From assembly GCA_019448385.1 (NCBI GenBank), contig JAGTXO010000006.1, forward strand, positions 310,001 to 374,000: a stretch of 64,000 bases of DNA. Direction: 5' to 3'. Under the pieces are notes generated by a model. The model saw only the letters and a program-made list of their open reading frames with translations. It was not told where the DNA came from and made no database searches. This document shows, in pieces, positions 11,271 through 19,311 of the stretch. Source of the DNA: Diacronema lutheri (lineage: Eukaryota > Haptophyta > Pavlovophyceae > Pavlovales > Pavlovaceae). Numbering within the stretch: the first letter of the stretch is position 1; each line of letters starts with the position of its first letter. The position numbers were made by a program, and so were the translations under genes.

Positions 11271-11586
11271 GGCGCGCGAGCGCGCGGGCGCGTGAGCAAC
11301 CTGGTCGCGGGGCGGCGCGCACGGCGGCGCGCGCGCGCTTGGGCGCACGGTAGCGGCAGCGGCAGCAGCGCGTCCGTCGGGATCGTCTTGGCGCCAAGAC
11401 GACTAAGGCCCTCGTGCTGCCAAAAAAAGCAACATCTGCAACTCGCTCGCGCTCCAAGCGACGGCCGTGCCTTCAAACTGTCGCCGCGGTGTCGCGCCGC
11501 TGCGCCCCTGCCCCGCGCGCCAGGCGGCCGCACTGCGCGCCGGCCGCGGCGTCGGATCGTGGGCCCGAATAGAGCCGGAGGCTGGA

Positions 11587-13917
11587 CTACGCTCCCCTTT
11601 GCGCCGTGCGCACCTCGTAGAAGAGCGGCGCGAGCTCGGTGAGCCAGTGTGGCTCGATCTTGCACACGTCAATCATCGCTTCGTCGCCGTTCGTGAGCTG
11701 CGACACCTCGTGGTAGACGAGCCACTCGGGCGGCGCGCGGAAAAGGACGGAGCGCGGGTGGATCAGCAGCCGCCGTCCACCGCGAACGGCGCGGTACTCG
11801 CCCCCGACCTGCCGCTGCGCTGCGTGCGGGAAGAAGCCGCGCACGACGCTTCGGCGCAGCCGGTCCGTCTCGCGCCCGCAGTTCTCGGCGGGCAGGCCGA
11901 AGCGCGAGAGGAAGCGCGCGAGCTGCGCGCGCACCAGCACCGCGCGCTGGAGCACGCGCGCGTCGAGGCCGCGCCGGCTCGCCCAGCGCGGCGCGTCGCG
12001 CGCGCGCGTAAACGCGCGCAGCACGTTGGCGAGCGTCAGGTGGTCGCCCTCATAGACGGCGAAGTGGGCGCGCGCGGCGTCCTGCGCCTTGTGGCTGCAG
12101 CCCACCCACACGGTTTGGACGGAGAGCATTGCGGCCACGCACAGCGCCTCGCGCGCACACCCCTCCTCGACGGCGCCAAGCAGCATGGCGGCGAGGAGCG
12201 GCGTGAGCGGCAGCTCGGCCATCCGCTCGCCGAGCGGCGACGTGAGCGCGCCACGGTCCGTCAGCGCGCCGAGCGCGTAGAGCTTCTCAAGCGCGCACGC
12301 AAGGTGCGCGGCGGGCGGTGGCGTGGGCATGTCGAACTGCGCCACGTTTCGAATCCCTACGCTCAGCAGCTGCAGCACCAAGTTGTCGAGCGAGCAGCGC
12401 TGCACCTCGGGGGCGGTCGCTGCACGCATCGCCGCATGCGTACGCTGCGTGTACAGATGGAGGCAGACGCCCGCACGCGTGCGCCCCGCACGGCCGGCGC
12501 GCTGCTTGGCCGCTGCTCGCGAGATGGGCGCGACGACAAGCGCCTCCGTCCCTGCCTGCGCGTCGAAGATCTGCGGCGCGCGGCCAGCGCCAAGGGCAGC
12601 AGCAAGGGGGGGGGGGGGGATTTGCAGCACGACACGGGATCCGCCGTTCGCCGCACGTGAGTGGCGCGAGCATGCCCTCCCCGCACGCGCTGCCCCATCC
12701 CTCCGCACGCGCGCGCTCGCCTGCTGCTTGACGAAGCCGCAGTCGACCACATACACGATGCCGTCGAGAGTGATCGACGTCTCCGCCATATTGGTCGCAA
12801 GCACGACCTTGCGCGCGCCGGGCGCGGGTGGCTCGAAGGCGGCGAGCTGCTCGTCGCGCGAGAGGCCGCCGTGCAGAGGGAGCACGAGCAGCTCGGTCGG
12901 GCGAGCCGCCGGCTCGTGCCGCGCGAGCGACGTGCGCCGGCGTTTGGCGTCCGCGCCGCCGTCGGCCATTGCGTCGGCCATTGCGTCGGCCATTGCGTCG
13001 GTGAGCAACGCACGGGCGGCGTCGATCTCGGCCTGGCCGGTGAGAAAGACGAGCACGTCTCCGGGCGGCTGCTGTACGTGGAGCTCGAGCACCGCGCGTA
13101 CGGCCTCCGCCACGTAGTCCGCGCACGGCCGCGCGAGGAAGCAGCGGTGTACGGGATGCGCGCGCGCAGCCACGAGCGTCAGCACGGCGACAGGGGGCTG
13201 CAGCCTCACGGCGCCGTCGGGCCCGCGCATGCGCATGGGCGCGGTGCCGCCAAAGAAGCGAGCGAGCGCCTCCGCCTCCAACGTCGCCGACGCAATCAGT
13301 AGCCGTAGGTCCTTCCGCCTGCGCTGCACCTTTTTGAGGAGCGCGAGGCACAGGTCTGTGCTCGCACCGCGCTCGTGCGCCTCGTCGACCATCACGACGG
13401 AGAAGCGCGAGAGCAGCGGGTCGGCAAGCATCTCGCGCATGAGCGTGCCATGCGTCAGGTAGAGGATCCGCGTGCGCTCAGCGTCTGCGCGCACATCGAA
13501 GCGGACCGCGTACCCGACGGCGCCGGCGCCGAGCTCGGCGCCCATCTCCTCGGCGACGCGCGCCGCGACCGAGATCGCGGCGACACGCCTCGGCTGCGTG
13601 CACGCGACGAGGCGGCCGCCGGCAGTCCAGCCCGCCTCGTGCAAATACTGCGGAATCTGCGTCGTCTTGCCGCAGCCCGTGTGCCCGACGATCACGACGG
13701 TGGGAAACGTCTCGACGAGGTACAGGATCCGCCGGCGGTCGGCGAATACGGGCAGGCGCACGCGCTGCTGCGTGAGGCTAAGGCCGGCATGCACGTTGCG
13801 CACGGCGCTCGCGCGCTCGTCATTTGCGCGCCCGCGGTCGAGCGCCGCCGAGGCCGGCGGCGGGTCGGCACCAGGTCTCCAGAAGAGGTGGCTCGACGCG
13901 GCGCGGTCCGCCGCCAT
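11587..13917 (-). CDS. DHX35: DEAH-box RNA helicase DHX35-like
   Basis: A 776-residue open frame. The amino end LFWRPGADPP and the stretch HAGLSLTQQRVRLPVF follow the DHX35 pattern rather than Prp2/16/22/43. Helicase motifs in order: Walker A GHTGCGKTTQ (about 76), TQPRRVAA, DEAH in VDEAHERG (about 176), SATLEAE, TNMAETSITLDG and QRAGRAGRTRAG; helicase-associated and OB-fold regions follow. DHX35 is a nuclear spliceosome-associated ATP-dependent helicase. A 12-nt tandem repeat adds an ADAM-type insert. The stretch 12571-12720 replaces nothing in relatives, contains a long C run before CAG and begins GC, so it may be a 150-nt GC-AG intron that happens to stay open; removing it gives FVKQQIFDAQ. 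The ATG at 13917 is 42 bp from the divergent neighbour. Confidence 0.92.
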   Translation of the reverse strand: MAADRAASSHLFWRPGADPPPASAALDRGRANDERASAVRNVHAGLSLTQQRVRLPVFADRRRILYLVETFPTVVIVGHTGCGKTTQIPQYLHEAGWTAGGRLVACTQPRRVAAISVAARVAEEMGAELGAGAVGYAVRFDVRADAERTRILYLTHGTLMREMLADPLLSRFSVVMVDEAHERGASTDLCLALLKKVQRRRKDLRLLIASATLEAEALARFFGGTAPMRMRGPDGAVRLQPPVAVLTLVAARAHPVHRCFLARPCADYVAEAVRAVLELHVQQPPGDVLVFLTGQAEIDAARALLTDAMADAMADAMADGGADAKRRRTSLARHEPAARPTELLVLPLHGGLSRDEQLAAFEPPAPGARKVVLATNMAETSITLDGIVYVVDCGFVKQQASARVRRDGAARAGRACSRHSRAANGGSRVVLQIPPPPLAAALGAGRAPQIFDAQAGTEALVVAPISRAAAKQRAGRAGRTRAGVCLHLYTQRTHAAMRAATAPEVQRCSLDNLVLQLLSVGIRNVAQFDMPTPPPAAHLACALEKLYALGALTDRGALTSPLGERMAELPLTPLLAAMLLGAVEEGCAREALCVAAMLSVQTVWVGCSHKAQDAARAHFAVYEGDHLTLANVLRAFTRARDAPRWASRRGLDARVLQRAVLVRAQLARFLSRFGLPAENCGRETDRLRRSVVRGFFPHAAQRQVGGEYRAVRGGRRLLIHPRSVLFRAPPEWLVYHEVSQLTNGDEAMIDVCKIEPHWLTELAPLFYEVRTAQRGA
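12961..13002. repeat. 12-nt tandem repeat inside DHX35
   Basis: A 12-base unit (gtcggccattgc) is repeated about 3.5 times and encodes an Ala-Asp-Ala-Met repeat on the minus strand. It lies between helicase motifs, in a loop where insertion should be tolerated. Confidence 0.85.
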
Positions 13918-13959
13918 GCTTGCCTCTGCGAGACTCCCAACCGCCGCCGGCCGGTTCCC

Positions 13960-14592
13960 ATGTCCATTGGGGTCGCGTTCGAGATCGCGCTCGGGTCGCT
14001 CGAGCGCAATGTCGCGCTCGAGGTGAAGCTGGCGGGCTGCGCGCTCTGCGAAAGCGCGGAGCGCATGCAGAAGCTCTGCGCGGCCATGCGCGCTAACGAC
14101 AAGGCGCAGGCGCTGGACCTTCGCGACGCTGGCCTCAGCGACGGAGCGCTGCAACAGCTCGTCGCCGCACTGGCGACAGGTGCGATGCCCGCGCTTTCGC
14201 GCCTCGACACGCGCGGCAATCCCGGCCTCGGTGCTGCAGCGGCCACCCTCTTGCACGGCCTGCGCCGGTTACGGCCCAAAGTGGGCGTCGTGCTCGCCGG
14301 CGCGGACAGCGAGGACGGCGGGCTCTCGGCGGACACGGACGTGTTTGCGTGCAGCCGCGAGCTGCTCGAGGGCCTCACGGCCTGGCCGACGTTCGAGCTG
14401 GTCGAGAAGCAGGGCGCGAACGACCTGCGCTGCCCCGTCTGCAACAGTGCGACGCTCAAGCCGGGCAAGATCACGTCGGGCGGCAACCAGCACCGGTGTG
14501 AATCGGAGAACGGCTGCGGCTCCTACTTTTTGCAGACGATTGGCATTGGCGACCTGACGCTCATCGGGCTCCGGCGCCGGCCGCCCGGCTAA
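13960..14592 (+). CDS. Leucine-rich-repeat-like protein with C-terminal zinc ribbon
   Basis: A 210-residue single-exon protein. Residues about 45-100 read like one or two ribonuclease-inhibitor-type leucine-rich repeats (ALDLRDAGLSDGALQQLV, then LSRLDTRGNPGLGAAAA). Near residues 155-190 is a likely zinc ribbon: CPVC, then a Cys in HRCESENGCG about 25 residues on. I do not recognise an orthologue. The ATG at 13960 was chosen because the open frame extends upstream only into the divergent DHX35 gene. It ends 10 bp from the convergent GNAT gene. Function is unknown; the combination suggests protein or nucleic-acid binding. Confidence 0.75.
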   Translation: MSIGVAFEIALGSLERNVALEVKLAGCALCESAERMQKLCAAMRANDKAQALDLRDAGLSDGALQQLVAALATGAMPALSRLDTRGNPGLGAAAATLLHGLRRLRPKVGVVLAGADSEDGGLSADTDVFACSRELLEGLTAWPTFELVEKQGANDLRCPVCNSATLKPGKITSGGNQHRCESENGCGSYFLQTIGIGDLTLIGLRRRPPG

Positions 14593-14601
14593 TGCGACAA
14601 C

Positions 14602-15492
14602 TCACCCCAGTTCGAGACTCGTGACGCCAAAGACGCGCGCACCGTCGTCCACGGGTGGCGGCGTGCCGTGCGCGAACATCCGCGTGCACGCAAAGGCCGG
14701 CCGCAGCTCGAGCGTGCGAGCCAGGAGCATCGCGTCCGCATTGGGCTCGGGAACGTCGATCATCACGTGCGAGCGCTGCGGCACGGCCGCGAGCAGTGCG
14801 GCGAGGAGCGCGCTCGCCGTCCGCAGGTCGGCTGCAAAGAGCGGCGCAACCTTGTACGCGCCGCTGCGCGTCGGGCGGATCACAGCGTAGCCCGAAACCG
14901 TGCCGCACGTGAAGGCGACGCGGGCGGCGTGGCCCGGGTTCGCGAGCCACGCGCGCAAAAAGGGCAGCCGCTCGGCTGGGAAGAGACGATGCGCCTGCTC
15001 GTAGCGGTGTAGCGCGTGCAGGTGGCCCGACTCGTACGGCAGCACAGGCACGTCCGCGCCCCAGCGTGCGAGGAGGACCAAATGCGCTGCCGCGGGCAGC
15101 GCGCCGCCCATGCGCACGTGGCGGTGCGTGGCGCGGAAGCCAGCGCGCTCGTATCGCGCGACCTGCTCCGCCACGCCGTCCAAACCCACGACGCGCGTCC
15201 CCGCCCTCGCCATGGCCGACGCCCATAACGCCGCGCCGTAGCCCCGCCGGCGGTGCTCAGGCGCCACGATGAAGCAGCCGAGGAAAGCAAAAACCTCGTC
15301 GTAAGATGCGATCGAGATGCAGCCGACCATCTCGCCGCCCACGAACGCGCCGAGGAAAGCGCCCGAGTCCATCGCGCAGAAGGGCGCCGCGTCCGCCAAA
15401 CCGGGATCCCAGCCCTCGGCTTCGGCCCACGCGAGCACCGTGCCGACCTCCTCCCGGCCGAGCGTCCGCACCCGCACTCCCACGCCCGACAT
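14602..15492 (-). CDS. GNAT acetyltransferase with C-terminal GNAT-like domain
   Basis: A 296-residue intronless protein. The amino half is a GNAT fold: the acetyl-CoA-binding motif appears as FIVAPEHRRRGYGAALWASA (about 75-95), preceded by GEMVGCISIA and followed by YERAGFRATHRHV. The second half (FTCGTVSGYAVIRPTRSGAYKVAP onward, split here from about residue 190) matches the extra domain seen behind many stand-alone GNAT N-acetyltransferases. The substrate is not predictable. The ATG is the first in frame. It is divergent from the FkbM methyltransferase with 60 bp between starts, and convergent with the LRR protein. Confidence 0.88.
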   Translation of the reverse strand: MSGVGVRVRTLGREEVGTVLAWAEAEGWDPGLADAAPFCAMDSGAFLGAFVGGEMVGCISIASYDEVFAFLGCFIVAPEHRRRGYGAALWASAMARAGTRVVGLDGVAEQVARYERAGFRATHRHVRMGGALPAAAHLVLLARWGADVPVLPYESGHLHALHRYEQAHRLFPAERLPFLRAWLANPGHAARVAFTCGTVSGYAVIRPTRSGAYKVAPLFAADLRTASALLAALLAAVPQRSHVMIDVPEPNADAMLLARTLELRPAFACTRMFAHGTPPPVDDGARVFGVTSLELG

Positions 15493-15520
15493 CCGCGACG
15501 TCTTCCGTCCGATTTTGATT

Positions 15521-15527
15521 TATAAAG
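15521..15527 (+). promoter_or_regulatory. TATA box of FkbM methyltransferase gene
   Basis: TATAAAG stands out in otherwise GC-rich DNA. Its end is 25 bases before the ATG at 15553, implying a very short 5' UTR. The M32 carboxypeptidase gene has the same spacing. No experimental start is known. Confidence 0.5.
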
Positions 15528-15552
15528 GGGAAAACGGGGCACACTTCCGGCC

Positions 15553-16578
15553 ATGCGCGCGTCGACGCGCGTCGCGGCCGTCGGGCTCTTGTGCCTGCCT
15601 GCGGCCACCGCACCGCGGACGTGCGCGAGTCGCAACGTGTATCTCGACCTGGGTGTAAATTGGTGCAATACGGCGCGTTCGTTTGTGTCCCTCATCCAGG
15701 TCGCGCGCACGCGGCCAAACCCAGGGCCGTGGGAGGTCTTTGGCTTCGAAGCATCTCCGCTGATCCAGCCTTATGCGGAGGCGTGTTACGCAAGCCTCTC
15801 GCAAGGCAATCCCGCGCCAAAGATGTGCCTGCCACGTTCGGGCTCTTCCGGCATTCTGCAGCGGCACGCCCGGGCGCTCGGCTGCGTGGGCGACGGCCAC
15901 TGGCGCTCATGCACGGCGCGCGTGCTCGCGCCCATGCTCGAGGTGCTGCAGCCGGATCCGGCACTCTCCACCCCCGGCGAGGTGGAACGTAGATTGGGCC
16001 GCCATTACGACCGCGCCACACGCCCGTGCACCAGTACCGCGCCCCCGCAATACACGCTGGTGCCCGCAGCCGTCGGAGGTGCCAATGGGACGCTTGAGCT
16101 CTACTCGCAACGTTGGCAGCTCGTGCGCGGTGGAGCACGCCCGCCGGTGCGCCGCGACCGGCTGCGCGAGCCGGAGCAACTTTTGCGCGTGCGCGTCGTC
16201 GACACGGCTGCGTGGCTCGCCCGCTCCTTCCGCGCTGACGACATGGTCGTGCTCAAGATTGACGTTGAGGGCGGCGAGTGGCCTTTCTTCGCGCGCCTCG
16301 CTCAACTCGGCGCGACGCACCTGATTGATGTGCTTGCGATGGAGTGCCACGCTAGCCCAGGCCGCGACTGCGCCGCACTCATCGCGCGCACGCAGGCTCT
16401 GGCGCCTGGCCTCGTGGTCTTGAATGAGGGCGGCCCGGGCGTTGGGAACTACTCCGACTTTGACGAGCCCGCGCAGCTCGAGCCGAAGCGCATCATGGCG
16501 TGGGGCAGGCACTGCCTCGCAAAGTACGGGCGGCCTGGGGCGCACGCGCCACGCTCAATGCACTACCCCGAGTACTGA
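15553..16578 (+). CDS. FkbM-type SAM-dependent methyltransferase, secreted or lumenal
   Basis: A 341-residue intronless protein. The first 20 residues form a signal peptide (STRVAAVGLLCLPAAT). The Rossmann-type motif I is YLDLGVNWCNT, followed by WEVFGFEASPL; the late FkbM hallmark is VVLKIDVEGGEWPFFARL at about 235-250, then the acidic MEC strand. FkbM enzymes usually O-methylate sugars or polyketides, but the substrate here is unknown. The stop codon lies inside the last codons of the convergent MnmH-like gene, so the two coding regions overlap by 16 bp on opposite strands. Confidence 0.85.
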   Translation: MRASTRVAAVGLLCLPAATAPRTCASRNVYLDLGVNWCNTARSFVSLIQVARTRPNPGPWEVFGFEASPLIQPYAEACYASLSQGNPAPKMCLPRSGSSGILQRHARALGCVGDGHWRSCTARVLAPMLEVLQPDPALSTPGEVERRLGRHYDRATRPCTSTAPPQYTLVPAAVGGANGTLELYSQRWQLVRGGARPPVRRDRLREPEQLLRVRVVDTAAWLARSFRADDMVVLKIDVEGGEWPFFARLAQLGATHLIDVLAMECHASPGRDCAALIARTQALAPGLVVLNEGGPGVGNYSDFDEPAQLEPKRIMAWGRHCLAKYGRPGAHAPRSMHYPEY

Positions 16579-17855
16579 TTGCGCGGGCCGTACCTTGCGA
16601 GCAGCTCGCGCGCCGCGCGTCGGTACGTCGCGTCATCGCAGTCGCCGAGCTCAAGCACGTCGCCGGCCGACGCCTTATCGCCCGCCTGGCCGTAAAAGGT
16701 CTCTTTCGACTTTGCATACGCCGGGTCGTAGTGCTGCTCGAGGAGCTGCTGCACAAACTCCGCCCACCGCCCTTCGTCGACGAGCCTGAGCCAGCCGCCG
16801 ACGGTCTCGCGGCCGCGCAGCCGCACGAGCTGGTCGAGCGCGGCGCGCAGCTCGGCGACGTGCGTCGTCTCAAAATGCGCGTAGCCCGCGCGGATCCAGC
16901 CGACACGCGCGCGCATGGGCAGCGCGAGCGATGTGCGCGGCGCGGTGCGCATGCGCGAGAAGAGCTCGGGCGGCACGTGCAGCTTGCCGACGAGGTTCGA
17001 TTCGGACTCGACAAAGACGACAGCGCGCGGGTCGAGCGTCGCGGCGCGCGCGGCGAGGAGCGACTCGAAGCGTTTCTGCGAGGGCTGCGGCGAGTGCGGA
17101 TTGTCACCGAGGATCGATCCCTTGTGGTTCGCCAGGCCCTCGAGGTCGATCGTCTGGCCGCCGCACTCGTCGATCATGTCGAGCATCTTCCCCTTCGCGC
17201 TGCCCGTCGGCCCGCTGATCAGGTGATACTCGAGCTTGCCCAGCCGGTGCAGCGCGGCGCGCACGTGCGCGCGGTACGAACGGTACCCGCCGTCAACGAC
17301 GCCCACCGTCCAGCCGACGCGCGAGAGCACGTAGGCGAGCGAGCGCGACCGCTCACCGCCGCGTGCGCAGTAGACGAGCACGCGCGCGTCGGGGCCGAGC
17401 TCGGAGAAGGGCGGCGCGGAGAGGATGGCGTGCAGGTTGCGCGCAACGAGCGCCGCGCCGCGCCGCCGCGCCTCGAACGCCGACGCCTGCTTGTGCAGCG
17501 TGCCGACGAGCTCGCGCTCGCCGTCGTCGAGCACCGGAAAATTGAGCGCGCCCGGCGCGTGGTCGTCGTCGTACTCGCACGGCGAGCGCGCGTCGCACAC
17601 GACGTCCCACGCGCGCAGGTTGACGCTTGCCATCTCCACGCGCCACAGCGGCTTGCCCGTCTGGCGCAGGATCTCGCCGTCGGGCACGCCGTCGCGCGCG
17701 CGCGGCTCGGCGGCCGTCATCAGCGCCGCCCGCGGCGCGGCAGGTCGGCCACATCGCGCGGGGGCGTGCGGAAGGAGCGGCGGCAGCGCCGTGAGGAAGC
17801 GCAGCAGCCGCTCCCGCTGCCCGCCGCCGCGCCGCGCGTACGCCAGGAGGCGCAT
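16563..17855 (-). CDS. mnmH: tRNA 2-selenouridine synthase-like protein (MnmH/SelU)
   Basis: A 430-residue protein with a rhodanese domain followed by a P-loop domain, the MnmH order. The rhodanese active-site loop is VYCARGGERSRS (Cys at about 162). The diagnostic second-domain motif is DLEGLANHKGSILG. The enzyme geranylates and then selenates 2-thiouridine at tRNA position 34 in bacteria. The Walker A is unusual: GPTGSAKGKM has Ala and Gly where GK[S/T] is expected, so nucleotide binding may be altered. The first 45 residues (MRLLAYARRGGG onward) are basic and hydrophobic, like an organelle transit peptide; a start at 17720 would remove it. MnmH is mostly bacterial, so transfer or organelle origin is possible. 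Confidence 0.88.
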   Translation of the reverse strand: MRLLAYARRGGGQRERLLRFLTALPPLLPHAPARCGRPAAPRAALMTAAEPRARDGVPDGEILRQTGKPLWRVEMASVNLRAWDVVCDARSPCEYDDDHAPGALNFPVLDDGERELVGTLHKQASAFEARRRGAALVARNLHAILSAPPFSELGPDARVLVYCARGGERSRSLAYVLSRVGWTVGVVDGGYRSYRAHVRAALHRLGKLEYHLISGPTGSAKGKMLDMIDECGGQTIDLEGLANHKGSILGDNPHSPQPSQKRFESLLAARAATLDPRAVVFVESESNLVGKLHVPPELFSRMRTAPRTSLALPMRARVGWIRAGYAHFETTHVAELRAALDQLVRLRGRETVGGWLRLVDEGRWAEFVQQLLEQHYDPAYAKSKETFYGQAGDKASAGDVLELGDCDDATYRRAARELLARYGPRNQYSG

Positions 17856-17918
17856 AGGCCAGTCCGTTGCGACGAGGCACCACGTCCCAACCACGCACCG
17901 CTGTTGCCCTTCCCTTCT

Positions 17919-18065
17919 ATGGCGGGCGGAGAGCCGGCCTTCTCGTGGGGCCGATGGTTCCTGGGCCTGGCCATCATGGCGGCGGGCGTGGTGGTGCCGC
18001 TGACGTACGTGGTGATGTCGAAGAACCGCAAGGCCTTCGCCAAGGCGGCGACCAAGTTCACGTGA
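17919..18065 (+). CDS. Small single-pass membrane protein (48 aa)
   Basis: A 48-residue frame: a short polar start, GRWFLGLAIMAAGVVVPLTY as one membrane helix, then a basic tail with KNRKAFAKAATKFT. The composition (helix followed by positive tail) is what real small membrane or organelle-complex subunits show and is hard to get by chance at this GC level. The stop overlaps a GTGAG that could also be a splice donor, so it might instead be a first exon joined to something downstream. It is divergent from the MnmH-like gene with 63 bp between starts and overlaps the upstream part of the oxygenase frame. No family recognised. Confidence 0.6.
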   Translation: MAGGEPAFSWGRWFLGLAIMAAGVVVPLTYVVMSKNRKAFAKAATKFT

Positions 18066-19303
18066 GCGCACCGCCGCCGGCGCCGCCCGCGCCGGCGCGG
18101 CCGTGCGCGCGCGGCCGCCGGTGCCACGCGCTCGACGATGTTCTGTCGGGCTCGGATGGCGCGCGCGGCTTCTGCGCGGAGCTGGCTGCGCGCGGGTACG
18201 CGCTCGTCGAGCTTCCGCCCCGCTTGCACGCCCTCGTCGACGATGCCCGCGCCGCGAGCGCCGACTTCTTCCGGCTTGGCGCGCTCGAGAAGCAGAGCGT
18301 CGGCGGCTTTGCGCGCATCGGCGCGGCCTACGCCGGCTACCGGCAGGACGCACGGACGGGCGGCGAGTTCCTCGAGCTGCGTATTGCACGCACCGGCGCG
18401 CTCGTGCCCGCCCCGCCCGCGGCTGTCGCGCACCTCGACGCGCCGGCGCGCGAGCTCTCGCGGACGCTCCTCGCTCTCGCGCACCGTTTGTTGGCGGCGA
18501 TGGCCGAGCAGCTCGGACTCCGGCCTGAGGTCTTCACCGAGCTGCTGGACGCACCGGACGGCGAGGCGGACGCGCCCGACGGCGTCGTACACAGCGTCCT
18601 GCGCGTGTGCTGCTACCCGGCCGCGACACCCCCTTCCCTTCCACCCTCGTCCGACGCAGCCATCGCTGACGAGTCGGCGCGCGCCGGGACATTCCTCGCG
18701 AGCTCCGCCGAGACGGCGCGCGTGCTTTTCGATGAGCACACGGACTCGTCGATGGTGACCCTCTCACTCCTCGACCCCGCCTCGCCCGGGCTGCAGCTTC
18801 GCGTGCACGCGCGAGACGGCACGCCACTCGGCGCGTGCGATGGAGGCTGGGACGCGGTCGAGGCATCGGTGCCGCATGCGCACTGCCTGCTCGTGCATGT
18901 CGGCGACTTTGTCGCGGCGCTCACGAAAGGGCATTACCCGGCCGCACGCCACCGCGTCGTGCGCGAGCCGTGCGACGCGCACGCGCCCGCGCGCGTGTCG
19001 CTGCCCTTCCTCGCGCGCCCGCGTCCCGAGCGCCAGCTCGACACGCGCGCGCACGAGCCAGGCGTGCGCGAGGCCGACGCAAAGCTGCTCGCGCTTTCCC
19101 AGGTCACGTGCAGCGAGCTGCGCCGGCTGTTCGACGCCTTCGGCCGGCGGCAGCACGTGCTTGCACTTGAGCAGCGCGAGCAGCAGCGACGCGACGGCGC
19201 AAGGAGGCAGCGCGCGGCTGCATTTCGGCTCGAGGTCCTCGCCCGTCGCCTTGGCGCGCCATGCGAGGGCCCTGCGCTGAGCGACTCAGAATTGTCTGGT
19301 TGA
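17954..19303 (+). CDS. 2-oxoglutarate/Fe(II) oxygenase, isopenicillin-N-synthase-like
   Basis: The conserved part starts at about 18120 and runs to the stop at 19303. It has the N-terminal DIOX_N-like segment (ARGYALVELPPRLHAL, ASADFFRLG) and the catalytic jelly-roll: HxD in DEHTDSSMVTL, the distal His in ARHRVV and the 2OG-binding Arg in RVSLPFLARP. Such enzymes hydroxylate or desaturate small molecules using O2. The start is uncertain: between the previous gene's stop and the domain no ATG exists in frame; in-frame ATGs at 17954 and 17867 would make the coding region overlap the 48-aa gene. A spliced or non-ATG start is possible. It ends 8 bp before the convergent gene. Confidence 0.8.
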   Translation: MVPGPGHHGGGRGGAADVRGDVEEPQGLRQGGDQVHVSAPPPAPPAPARPCARGRRCHALDDVLSGSDGARGFCAELAARGYALVELPPRLHALVDDARAASADFFRLGALEKQSVGGFARIGAAYAGYRQDARTGGEFLELRIARTGALVPAPPAAVAHLDAPARELSRTLLALAHRLLAAMAEQLGLRPEVFTELLDAPDGEADAPDGVVHSVLRVCCYPAATPPSLPPSSDAAIADESARAGTFLASSAETARVLFDEHTDSSMVTLSLLDPASPGLQLRVHARDGTPLGACDGGWDAVEASVPHAHCLLVHVGDFVAALTKGHYPAARHRVVREPCDAHAPARVSLPFLARPRPERQLDTRAHEPGVREADAKLLALSQVTCSELRRLFDAFGRRQHVLALEQREQQRRDGARRQRAAAFRLEVLARRLGAPCEGPALSDSELSG

Positions 19304-19311
19304 GGCACGCG

